Below are positions 25,898-34,704 of a DNA stretch of 64,000 bases, one piece after another (positions within the stretch are counted from its first letter, which is position 1; each line of letters opens with the position of its first letter). The translations under genes were made by a program, and so were the position numbers. The stretch is from an uncultured Bacteroides sp. (lineage in GTDB: Bacteria > Bacteroidota > Bacteroidia > Bacteroidales > Bacteroidaceae): NCBI RefSeq assembly GCF_905207245.1, contig NZ_CAJLKP010000012.1, positions 1-64,000 of the forward strand, in the 5' to 3' direction. The notes beneath the pieces were generated by a model. The model was not told where the DNA came from, searched no databases, and saw only the letters and a list, made by a program, of their open reading frames with translations.

Positions 25898-27604
25898 TCA
25901 TTCGGTTAGAAAGCTTATTTTTATAGCTCCCCCATACGGAGTGAAATCAAAGACCAGCTTATCATCCCGCTCTTTTAGCAACAGACTCTTTCCATTTTGA
26001 GACACCTTCACTTTTTCCCTTCCTTTCTTATCCAACACCATTGTCAAAGGTTCGTCGAATAATTCTTTGTCCAGCGACAAACGAGGTGTAACCACCCACT
26101 GCGATTTCTTTTTCACAATATCCAGTTGTACATTCTTCCGTTCTTTCACATAAGCCGCTACTTCACGGAAAGTACCTACCCAAATTTTGTCTTCCTGATT
26201 CTTTACTCTACGAAAATGTTCCCATAATATATTCGGGGAAGTGAAAGCATCATAACCGGTAGAGATACCATGTATCATAGCCACTCCCCAATCACCGGCA
26301 ATCATGAGTTCCTTCACCCATTTATCCAGTGATTCAACTGTAGATTTCGATTTATCACCACCCACCCCATATTGCCTTGTACGGGTAGCCACTCTACCTT
26401 CAGAAGCTTTCCGCAATATCACTTCATCAAAGGCATTGAACGGATAACAGAATGTTAGAGGTTTCTTACCTATCATTGCTCCAATAATGCTATCATTCTT
26501 CTCTATTTCCATTTTCACTCCATCTGAGTTAAGATGCTTCAAATTCGCGTGCGACCAGCTATGATTGGAGATTTCATGTCCTTTGTCAGACATTTCTTTC
26601 ATCTGCGGCCAAGTCATACGTGACTTACCTTGCTGTGCAATGTCATGCTCTATAATATTCCCACATATCCAAAAAGTTCCTTTGAATCCAACCTTCTCCA
26701 TTTCTGGGAAAACAAGCGTATAGTGTTCCTGTAAACCATCATCAAAAGTATAGCTGACAGCACATTCCTTATTGTCTTTATAATCGGCTACATATACTTC
26801 CGGATCGCAGTGGCGAACATATGGCACCAATTCTGGCACTACTTTAGCTACAGCTTCGATAGCAATCCCTGCCACCACTTTTCCACCATATATATTCAGG
26901 TGGGTATTATCTACCTTTCCTTTCGGACAGAAGTCATACTTACCCGCAGGCACCCACATAAAGAGTTCCTTTGATTTTTCCACTCCCATCCCAACTACCA
27001 AGTCATGAGTTAATTTGTTCAAATCGACAAAAGGTACTTCCATTTCTTCGGCTACCCTGCGGGGAGAAATCAAATATTCTCCATGTGTATCTACCAATAT
27101 ATTTCCTTCTTTTTCATAGCTACCCTTATTTTCCGTTGCCCCTTCCGGTGGAAAATTCCTGCGCACAATTGAATTAAACAACACCGGATAAGCTCCTTTC
27201 TCACGTGTCTCTGTTACAAAACGGCGCAGGTTATTATCAAAAGTACTTCCCGGATCAGTGTGGAGTTTCTCCGATGGCTTTTCGTCATTATGACCAAACT
27301 GGATAAATACATAATCACCTTTCTTCAGCCTTGCAACAACTGTATCCCAACGTCCTTCATTGATAAAACTAAGCGAACTCCTTCCATTCCGGGCATGGTT
27401 CTCAACCACAACATCATCAGTCAAGAAGTTAGGAAGCATTTGTCCCCAACCACGCTCAAGGTTACCATTCTTCAGGCTTTTGTTGGCCATGGTGGAATCA
27501 CCAATCATAAAGATGGTAATGGTATCTTTCTTTTCAGCTGTAAAAGCCGAAAAAACCAACAATGCACAAAGTACAGACAGTAGCTTGATTTTCATGTTTC
27601 TCAT
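25898..27604 (-). CDS. Fusion: SGNH acetylesterase (CE12-like) + NodB polysaccharide deacetylase
   Basis: A 568-residue secreted protein. After a signal peptide (1-23), residues 28-260 form an SGNH hydrolase like rhamnogalacturonan acetylesterases: block I GDST with Ser37, NGRSS, GHND, and the Asp-His block DNTHLN. Residues about 275-480 form a NodB-type deacetylase with metal-binding motifs TFDDG and HEISNHSWSH, but the sequence GWGVAMIHGIS in the late motif is shifted from the family norm. A small C-terminal beta region follows. One half would remove O-acetyl esters from pectin and the other perhaps another acetyl group; the second substrate is unclear. ATG 27595 is an alternative start. 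Confidence 0.85.
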   Translation of the reverse strand: MRNMKIKLLSVLCALLVFSAFTAEKKDTITIFMIGDSTMANKSLKNGNLERGWGQMLPNFLTDDVVVENHARNGRSSLSFINEGRWDTVVARLKKGDYVFIQFGHNDEKPSEKLHTDPGSTFDNNLRRFVTETREKGAYPVLFNSIVRRNFPPEGATENKGSYEKEGNILVDTHGEYLISPRRVAEEMEVPFVDLNKLTHDLVVGMGVEKSKELFMWVPAGKYDFCPKGKVDNTHLNIYGGKVVAGIAIEAVAKVVPELVPYVRHCDPEVYVADYKDNKECAVSYTFDDGLQEHYTLVFPEMEKVGFKGTFWICGNIIEHDIAQQGKSRMTWPQMKEMSDKGHEISNHSWSHANLKHLNSDGVKMEIEKNDSIIGAMIGKKPLTFCYPFNAFDEVILRKASEGRVATRTRQYGVGGDKSKSTVESLDKWVKELMIAGDWGVAMIHGISTGYDAFTSPNILWEHFRRVKNQEDKIWVGTFREVAAYVKERKNVQLDIVKKKSQWVVTPRLSLDKELFDEPLTMVLDKKGREKVKVSQNGKSLLLKERDDKLVFDFTPYGGAIKISFLTE

Positions 27605-27620
27605 TCTATAAAAATTTCAG

Positions 27621-27628
27621 CAAAGATA
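27621..27628 (-). promoter_or_regulatory. Possible internal promoter before the esterase-deacetylase gene
   Basis: TATCTTTG on the minus strand fits the -7 consensus and lies in the 83-base gap between the GH43 gene and this gene. Transcription would start near 27614, ten bases before the first start codon and nineteen before ATG 27595. No -33 box is present. Confidence 0.3.
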
Positions 27629-27687
27629 AGAAAGAATAGCAAAAGGATGCATGGAGTAATGTACCATCCTTTGTATTATCGTACATA

Positions 27688-29058
27688 TCAAAAGCTATAA
27701 ATGGCGTCAACCGTCACAAAACTATTATCACTTCCATAGATTGTTTTCGTTTTATCTGTCCATATTGGCATAATGCCTGTTACTTCTATAAGTACTGTAT
27801 AATCTCCTTTTGACATCTTTGGAGTCATGATACGAATTGCTTTTTCCGGGTACTTACTATAAAAGTCGACCAATGAGGAATAAACCGTATCTTTCTTATC
27901 ATTTAATACACTTACTTTGGCATATCCGCTGTGAGGATTTGATTCACCCACTACCGCAATATGTGTCCCTTTAAAAGGAATGGCTAAAATACTTCCTTTC
28001 GTATTTGAAGCCAAGCGACTATTTTCCTCTTTCCAGTCTCGTGTGAATTCCATTTCTTTGACAGGCACCTCTTTCCCTTTTTGCAAGGCATCTATCGGCT
28101 TTAAAGTGTTTATGTCCCAACATTGCCAATATTCAGGTATTGATATTTTTATTCCATCTACCTGCAAAGGCATCCATACATAAGTTGCCGCCGAAGCCTG
28201 ATGAGGATATGACCAGCGATCACCCATAAACATCGGAATTGTGTCATTGCCCCGTTTCAACGGAAAAACAAATGTACTTTGTGAATTATAAGTTAACTTT
28301 CCTTCCGGACAAAACAACCCTTGTTTTGTCCAAGGACCTTCAATTTTCGATGCCGTAAAATAGAAATTATCATTCTTCTCCCAACTGGTCAGATTGGAGT
28401 AGAGCATATAATATATACCATTTTTCTTAAACATGGCAGGCGATTCTCCTGAGCCTTTCACATAAGCTACCTCCGCCTCTATGGAACGATAATCATCACT
28501 CAGCCGATAAATAGGCCCGTGATGGATAAGCAAGTAACCTTTACCGTCCGTATCCTGAAAGGTTCCCATATCCCAACGTTTAACAGGTTTTCCATCATGA
28601 AGTAAAGGACCTTGCAATTTATACTCTCCATTTATTGTGCTGCATGTAGCATAGCCGATGTAAGGATCCTTATACCCCATATCATCCGTATGCATATACA
28701 TGACGTATTCTCCTGTAGAGGGACATTTCATCACCTTTACCCGTTCACCTACCCGGTCGGGCCCCAAAATACCCTCAGGTTGTACCGGCAGCACTACCCT
28801 TTCAAATTTCCAGTTCACCAAGTCATCTGAAGAATAGCAGCTAAAGCCCGGAAAAGCATTACTTTTATCCGATTTATATTCACCGAAAAGATAATATCTA
28901 CCGTTATCCTCTACTATGCAGGCACCGTGTGCATTTACTATATTTCCTTGATTGTCAAACCAAGGGACTCCATTATAAACAATCTTTCCGAAACCCTCAT
29001 TCGAGATTCCTGCACACCCTACACAAAAAAAAGCTACTAATAAAAGCAATTTAATCAT
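27688..29058 (-). CDS. GH43 lipoprotein, exo-beta-1,3-galactanase-like
   Basis: A 456-residue protein whose signal ends in FFCVGC, suggesting a lipoprotein. Residues about 25-325 are a GH43 propeller with NAHGACIVEDNGRYYLFGEY, GFSCYSSDDLVNW, GESPAMFKKNGIYYM and NSQSTFV. The glutamine in the last motif stands where exo-beta-1,3-galactanases of GH43 carry Gln instead of an Asp base. Residues about 330-456 form a beta-sandwich that may bind carbohydrate. Likely role: galactose release from an arabinogalactan backbone, or another exo-acting function of a neighbouring GH43 subfamily. It lies 25 bases after the GH28 gene in the PUL B operon. Confidence 0.82.
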   Translation of the reverse strand: MIKLLLLVAFFCVGCAGISNEGFGKIVYNGVPWFDNQGNIVNAHGACIVEDNGRYYLFGEYKSDKSNAFPGFSCYSSDDLVNWKFERVVLPVQPEGILGPDRVGERVKVMKCPSTGEYVMYMHTDDMGYKDPYIGYATCSTINGEYKLQGPLLHDGKPVKRWDMGTFQDTDGKGYLLIHHGPIYRLSDDYRSIEAEVAYVKGSGESPAMFKKNGIYYMLYSNLTSWEKNDNFYFTASKIEGPWTKQGLFCPEGKLTYNSQSTFVFPLKRGNDTIPMFMGDRWSYPHQASAATYVWMPLQVDGIKISIPEYWQCWDINTLKPIDALQKGKEVPVKEMEFTRDWKEENSRLASNTKGSILAIPFKGTHIAVVGESNPHSGYAKVSVLNDKKDTVYSSLVDFYSKYPEKAIRIMTPKMSKGDYTVLIEVTGIMPIWTDKTKTIYGSDNSFVTVDAIYSF

Positions 29059-29083
29059 ATCTATTATCTATTAGAAAACAAAT

Positions 29084-30484
29084 TTATTTATCACCTGTAC
29101 GGTTCAATACGGAATAGGAAACATTCTTTTCTACCACATTTTCCGTGTAATTTACCTTCTTAACAAAATCTTTTACCTCACCCACATATACATCTTCAAT
29201 CACTATATTCCTGGCAGGAAGTTTGGCATCTCCTTTCAGTTCGTAAATGGCATCAGCCGAAGTACATGTCACATTTTTCATATAAATGCTATCAATACGC
29301 GTAATGCGTTCCTCATACGTAGGAACAAGATCTTTCCATTGATAAAGCACATCTGTATCTATTTCAAGTACCCGTTGTACATGCCCAGCTTTGATGTTCT
29401 CCATGTGGATATTCTCCACAAATGCTCCACGCCGATGATTGGTCTTGACAAAAAAGAGCCTTCTGACGGATTGTGGCACTTTGCAATCATGCATATACAC
29501 ATTACGGATACCCCCTGAAATTTCACTGCCAATGCCCAATAAAGTATGCCCTTCTACAATGTCGCAATTACGGATTACAATATTCTCCGTTGGTGTATTC
29601 AGACGCCATGCATCACGGTTACGTCCCGCCTTGATTACCACCGCATCATCTCCTTGATCGAAAGTACAATCTTCCACCAAAAAGTTACGGGTCATCTCAA
29701 GGTCAATCCCATCATTATTGTGTCCATGGGCTTTTACATCCAAATTACGAACAATGCCACCATCACACATATACATATGCACAGTCCAGAATGGGCTTTC
29801 CCTGATTTTGAATCCATCAAGCAAGATATTCCTGCAACGGTTGAATTGTATCAGATGAGGACGTAAATGGTTCTCGCCTACAGCCATCTCCCGTTTTTCT
29901 ACAGGAACATCTGTAGATGCCATTGTATAAAGTTCTTTCAATGCATTCATGTGAGCCTCGGGACGGGCAAACCAGACTTTCCAAGTATCCATTTTAGGCT
30001 TCAGCATTCCTTTGCCCGTTATAGCTATATTCTCACATTCAAAAGCATAAATTAATGGAGAATAGTTATAACACTCTATGCCTTCCCATGAAGTCATTAC
30101 AGATGGTAAATAATCAGATGGGGTATCAGTAAAGCGTAACACTGCATTCTCTGCCAGATAAAGATTTACGTTACTTTTCAAATGTATCGGCCCTGTAAGC
30201 CATTCTCCTTCAGACACCACTACTCTGCCACCTCCTGCTCTATTACAAGCATCTATTGTCTTGGCTATTGCATCTGTGTTGCAGACTTTTCCTCCCTTTA
30301 CAGCACCGTATTGCACAATAGAAAAATCTTTCTCCGGAAAGATAAATTCTTTTATCGGCTCCATCGGGAAAGGAGCATCTATGTTTACTGTTGCATACTG
30401 TCCAAAGGCAGGAAGCAAAGCCGGCACAGCCAAGCCCCATACTGCTAAGATTCTTATAAATACTTCTTTTCTCATAGTATTCAT
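29084..30484 (-). CDS. GH28 polygalacturonase-like hydrolase
   Basis: A 466-residue secreted beta-helix protein (signal peptide to about residue 29, ending AFGQ). The GH28 catalytic aspartates are visible in NNDGIDLE and DQGDDAVVIKAG, and the histidine region is EGHTLLGIGSEISGG. The usual RIK substrate motif reads FVK (LFFVKTNHRRG), which suggests a substrate other than plain polygalacturonate, for example rhamnogalacturonan or an exo-type cut. The start at 30484 lies two bases after the stop of the upstream gene, which supports translational coupling; ATG 30475 is an alternative. It would cut galacturonosyl linkages in the periplasm or on the surface. Confidence 0.9.
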   Translation of the reverse strand: MNTMRKEVFIRILAVWGLAVPALLPAFGQYATVNIDAPFPMEPIKEFIFPEKDFSIVQYGAVKGGKVCNTDAIAKTIDACNRAGGGRVVVSEGEWLTGPIHLKSNVNLYLAENAVLRFTDTPSDYLPSVMTSWEGIECYNYSPLIYAFECENIAITGKGMLKPKMDTWKVWFARPEAHMNALKELYTMASTDVPVEKREMAVGENHLRPHLIQFNRCRNILLDGFKIRESPFWTVHMYMCDGGIVRNLDVKAHGHNNDGIDLEMTRNFLVEDCTFDQGDDAVVIKAGRNRDAWRLNTPTENIVIRNCDIVEGHTLLGIGSEISGGIRNVYMHDCKVPQSVRRLFFVKTNHRRGAFVENIHMENIKAGHVQRVLEIDTDVLYQWKDLVPTYEERITRIDSIYMKNVTCTSADAIYELKGDAKLPARNIVIEDVYVGEVKDFVKKVNYTENVVEKNVSYSVLNRTGDK

Positions 30485-30486
30485 TT

Positions 30487-32571
30487 CTATAGTCCTTTAT
30501 TCACCAATAGGTAATACACTAATGCCCAATCCTGATCGTTAGCATAAGGATCATAAAATTGTGCTTTTACTCCATCAATCTTGTATGGATACATATAAGC
30601 ACATGAAGCTCTTCCATCCTCAAAGAAAAGACAAAGATTATTTCTCACCACATTCTCTGCATGCACTTGATAAGATGTATCACCCGTACATAATGCATAA
30701 TAGTAGTATACAGCTCCGGTCACTGTACTCCAATAGTGCGGGAAAGTGTCACCGAACATTTCATGTTTACCAAACCAATGCCCGTCCCAATGGCGAATAG
30801 CGACTTCATTCAAATGATAACTGGGCTGAAACCCATTGAAAGCTTCCAATACGGGTATCTGCCGTTTCACCTCATCCAAGTATTTCTGAATACCCGTTTC
30901 TAGATAAAGCTGTGCCAAAAACTGTATAGCCGGAGCTACAATACTCTGTTCATAATTCACTTCATGTGCCGGATAATTCAGACCATTCTCTACAAATATA
31001 TCTCCTGTCCTGATGAAGTTTTTCATCAAGTCTTTATATTCTTTTTCCATTCCAGCCACCTTCAGACTCTGCAATCCCAACCTGACAGGGATCCCTATCG
31101 CATAAAAACCATGACCAAACTGACGGAACATAGACTTAAGTGTTTTATAGCCATCCGTTACGAACTGCCTGTCCCCCGTCACCTTATACATCTGGAAATA
31201 AAATTCAGCTACCCACATATAATTATATCCTCGGTTCCGTTGCTTCTGATCCACACTGGAATAAGTGACATAATCATCCGTCTGTAACTTACTACGTACA
31301 AACCTAGCATATCTTAAAAGCGACTCTTTTAATGTAGAATCTTTAGTCAGCAAATATTGTTTAGCCAGCAATACTCCCATCCCCAAGCGCTCCGCACCTT
31401 CATCACGATCTACAGGATTACAGTTCGGTGTATCATTCAGATAAATGCTGTCCCCTTCATTATCGTAAACCATGTAAGCACCGTCACGTAAGTCAGCAGG
31501 ATTATTCAATTGTTGATTCGTGCGTATAAAGTTAACCCGCTTTTGTATCAGTTCATCCACAGAGTTAATTACCAGACAGTCAGCGTGCGTTTGTCTATTT
31601 CCATTGTAATAGAAATCAAAACGGACTTCGCCAGCTTGTTCTATAGGTGTTTCTATTATATAGATATTTCCTTTTCGCTTTACTTCCACCGGTACCCCGT
31701 TTATCATAGCTCTGCATGTCTTCAACGATTTCAAGCTACGAAGTTCTACATGGGCAACCTCTCCTTTTTGATACACATATTTATCACATGATACAAGTAC
31801 ACTCCCCCGTTCTAGAAGTTTATTGCAAAAATCATCATTACCCCCATGGGCAAAGATATGCCATTCCAAAGAATAGCTTTCTCCAGGTTTTAGTTGCATA
31901 TCGGGCATATTTAATGCAAAGATCCCTCTGGTATGTGAGTTTGCTTTCTTACGTCCACGTTCCCATATTTCATAGCTCTTTACAGCACCTTCCGTCACTA
32001 TCAATCCTAAATGAGGTGCATAAGCTCCCATACGAATGGCATTGACATAAGCGGCATTTTCACCTTCCCATATCTGAACATTGGCACGGGAGTTCATACA
32101 TTCCTGTGCACTGGGATAATTGTCATTGAAAGGAGTATAAATACCCATATCATAAAGGGATACAGCTTCTTCACCTATATTAGTGAAAGTATACCTTTCC
32201 ACTAAATCATCCTCTTCCAACCTTCGCTTAATCTGAATGCGGATATCACTCTCACGGTACATTACTTCCATACCGTCCGCACTGATTTCAGCCGGATTCT
32301 TCCACTCTTTCTTAATACTTTCCCGTCCTTTAGTTACAGTGAAATATCCCAGACCCCAGCCATAATTTTCTTTCACCCAAGCATATTGAGTGCCGTCAAC
32401 TCTCACCAGCCAGTTCATACCACGCGCGTCTCGCTGTATCTTCAATTCACTAAGAGCTCCGGTCGACGAATTGACTTTCAACTTAATAGGACTATTTCCG
32501 GCAGATAAAAGACCGGCTACCATCAACAGACTAAAAGCAGCTCCAAGTTTCTTTAATAACCCATTTCTCAT
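30487..32571 (-). CDS. Unassigned secreted protein, beta-sandwich + helical-toroid-like domain
   Basis: A 694-residue secreted protein (signal peptide 1-24) that I cannot place in a named family. The N-terminal third (about 25-250) looks like an all-beta sandwich, followed by an Ig-like segment (about 255-335). From about 340 onward the sequence is helical with repeated aromatic-rich turns (LRDGAYMVYDNEG, GYNYMWVAEFYFQMYK, HGFYAIGIPVRLG, NYPAHEVNYEQS), a layout seen in (alpha/alpha)6 glycosidases and lyases. Candidate acidic residues lie in NPVDRDEGAERLG and HEVNYEQS. It sits between SusD and GH28 and is coupled to GH28, so a role in uronic-acid glycan breakdown is likely. The activity is unknown. 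Confidence 0.75.
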   Translation of the reverse strand: MRNGLLKKLGAAFSLLMVAGLLSAGNSPIKLKVNSSTGALSELKIQRDARGMNWLVRVDGTQYAWVKENYGWGLGYFTVTKGRESIKKEWKNPAEISADGMEVMYRESDIRIQIKRRLEEDDLVERYTFTNIGEEAVSLYDMGIYTPFNDNYPSAQECMNSRANVQIWEGENAAYVNAIRMGAYAPHLGLIVTEGAVKSYEIWERGRKKANSHTRGIFALNMPDMQLKPGESYSLEWHIFAHGGNDDFCNKLLERGSVLVSCDKYVYQKGEVAHVELRSLKSLKTCRAMINGVPVEVKRKGNIYIIETPIEQAGEVRFDFYYNGNRQTHADCLVINSVDELIQKRVNFIRTNQQLNNPADLRDGAYMVYDNEGDSIYLNDTPNCNPVDRDEGAERLGMGVLLAKQYLLTKDSTLKESLLRYARFVRSKLQTDDYVTYSSVDQKQRNRGYNYMWVAEFYFQMYKVTGDRQFVTDGYKTLKSMFRQFGHGFYAIGIPVRLGLQSLKVAGMEKEYKDLMKNFIRTGDIFVENGLNYPAHEVNYEQSIVAPAIQFLAQLYLETGIQKYLDEVKRQIPVLEAFNGFQPSYHLNEVAIRHWDGHWFGKHEMFGDTFPHYWSTVTGAVYYYYALCTGDTSYQVHAENVVRNNLCLFFEDGRASCAYMYPYKIDGVKAQFYDPYANDQDWALVYYLLVNKGL

Positions 32572-32667
32572 ATTAACGATTCTTGATTCAAATTAAAAAT
32601 GAATTGTAGTTTAAATGAAAGGTCATTTGCTCTAACAGTAAATGCCCCTCTCAATTACCTATGAATT

Positions 32668-34692
32668 TTATTGTTCAGCAGCCATATCTGCACTCACAGG
32701 CCAATAAGGATTCTGATAAATAGGAGAACTCTCAACTGTCACCCCATCGGAAGATGTAATGAGAAATTGCTTTGCCATGATTGGTTCCAGATAATGAGCC
32801 ATCTTCCACTTGTAACCCTCATAACACTTCTGAGTGCTGGTTCTGCGATAAGGACGAAGATATTCACTATCCGATTTCTGCGATACGGTTGCATTTGCCG
32901 AACCATCTGCTACCAACCCTTGATACCATTGTTCCATCGGTGTATTCCAAAGATGCATTCCTTCAGGAATATAGGGAGTTGAAATCATCTGATCCATGGC
33001 TCTCCAACGACATATATCCATATAACGCAAACCTTCAGAGAGAAATTCCGAACGACGTTCGCGACGAATATTATATAATGTCTTATCCGTCAAAATCTTT
33101 CCAGCAGAATAAGCCCCCCAATCATTTTCCGCTTCCTTCGCCATATCAGTGGCAGCAATTGTAACATCAATATCTTCATTTACATGGGCACGGCGACGGA
33201 TAATCTGCCAATATTCGCGTGCAGTTCCATCCAACGTCCCATTCTTCTCATAACTGGCTTCCATATAGTTCAGCAATGCTTCTACCGAACGATAAAGTAC
33301 TACTCCAACAAAGCCGGCCCACACATCCTGATAGTGTTTCACATCAAAAGAACCACCTTTTCTCAAAAGATAACCAGTGGTGGCGCGCGTCTGATTGGCA
33401 CCGTCTGTAATACCCGGATAAGGCTGCGTACGATAAAAAGTACTGAGCGGGCTTGTTCCATCTATAAGAATATTCTTTTGTCCGGGTTCTTTCAAAAAGA
33501 CAGATAGGCGTGAATCCCTGTTGGTACGGACATCTGCAATTGTTTTATCTCCTATATAATTTCCGTTACCATCCGAATAAGAGCCATTCTTATAAACAGG
33601 AGTACCATCCGCCATCAGGAAATTTTGTACACAAGCACGAGTTACCCCCAAAGCCCAGTTGCCCTGATTGGCACCGACACATACTCCGTGCGTAGACACA
33701 CCATACGTATACTGTTTCCAAAGCAGAACTTCAGGATAGGACGAGAGATCATCTGTTGCATACATATCATAAAATGGATTAGCGGGGTCTCCAGAGTTCT
33801 GTTGTAATACACCTGTATTCGCAGTCAACGAGTTCTTATATTTTTCAGCCACTTCCTTTGAAGCTGAAATAGCCTCATCAAGAAAATAATTAATTTCACT
33901 GTCAATGCTTCCGCCCGGATACTGGTAATTGGCATTATAATCTTTCAACTTGCCAGGCCATCCTTCACCATTGGGAACAAATGCAGTACCCTTAAAATAT
34001 TTTAGCCAAGTACCTTCATAAAGAGCAACACGTGATTTTAGCAATAAAGCCAGGTCACGATTAATGCGGGTAGTTGTCATGTTTTTCCCTTCCATCAATG
34101 TAGCCGCCTTATCCAAATCAGACAAGATAAAACGAGCAACTTCATTACGAGGCATACGCTTGCTGGCTTCACTCAGCACAACCTCATCATCCGGCAAAGG
34201 TTCGGTAATAATAGGAAAATCACCAAAATACTGATAGCGTTTAAAGTATTCAAGTGCACGCAAGGTATACATTTCACCTATATAATGTCTGATACTGGCT
34301 AAATCACCGGATATCGTATTCTGTGAACCACTCAAATCATCTCCAAACCGAGGCAACACTTCTGAAAAGAAAAAATTCAATCTATATATAGTTTCAAACG
34401 ACCAGTTTCCTCCCGAATAGGGCACCTTCCATTGTCCTTCAAAGAAACGATCAGGAGCGGTTTCGGGTATCTGATTATCAGTATATTGGTCATCAGTACC
34501 ATAATATCCGTAATTGCTACCGGGAAGAATACGCGGATAGCTCTCATCCGCATAAGCCTGCAATTGAGAGACTTCCGTAAAATATCTTTCAGGATTTACA
34601 GAAGCTTTTGGTTCACTATCTAGAAAATCTTCACAAGATGTAAGACCGAAAATGAATGTTGTAGCTAATACTATTCTATATAATGTTTTCAT
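32668..34692 (-). CDS. SusD-like surface glycan-binding lipoprotein (PUL B)
   Basis: A 674-residue lipoprotein, larger than SusD of PUL A by 118 residues. The lipobox is GLTSC (cysteine 20), followed by EDFLDSEPKASVNPERYF. SusD features include a helical region with ASIRHYIGEMYTLRALEYFK near residue 135 and the C-terminal IRRERRSEFLSEGLRYMDI. It starts 12 bases after the SusC stop. It should bind a pectic or arabinogalactan oligosaccharide at the cell surface; extra loops between residues 220 and 440 may shape the ligand site. Confidence 0.93.
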   Translation of the reverse strand: MKTLYRIVLATTFIFGLTSCEDFLDSEPKASVNPERYFTEVSQLQAYADESYPRILPGSNYGYYGTDDQYTDNQIPETAPDRFFEGQWKVPYSGGNWSFETIYRLNFFFSEVLPRFGDDLSGSQNTISGDLASIRHYIGEMYTLRALEYFKRYQYFGDFPIITEPLPDDEVVLSEASKRMPRNEVARFILSDLDKAATLMEGKNMTTTRINRDLALLLKSRVALYEGTWLKYFKGTAFVPNGEGWPGKLKDYNANYQYPGGSIDSEINYFLDEAISASKEVAEKYKNSLTANTGVLQQNSGDPANPFYDMYATDDLSSYPEVLLWKQYTYGVSTHGVCVGANQGNWALGVTRACVQNFLMADGTPVYKNGSYSDGNGNYIGDKTIADVRTNRDSRLSVFLKEPGQKNILIDGTSPLSTFYRTQPYPGITDGANQTRATTGYLLRKGGSFDVKHYQDVWAGFVGVVLYRSVEALLNYMEASYEKNGTLDGTAREYWQIIRRRAHVNEDIDVTIAATDMAKEAENDWGAYSAGKILTDKTLYNIRRERRSEFLSEGLRYMDICRWRAMDQMISTPYIPEGMHLWNTPMEQWYQGLVADGSANATVSQKSDSEYLRPYRRTSTQKCYEGYKWKMAHYLEPIMAKQFLITSSDGVTVESSPIYQNPYWPVSADMAAEQ

Positions 34693-34704
34693 TTTATTAA
34701 TCTA

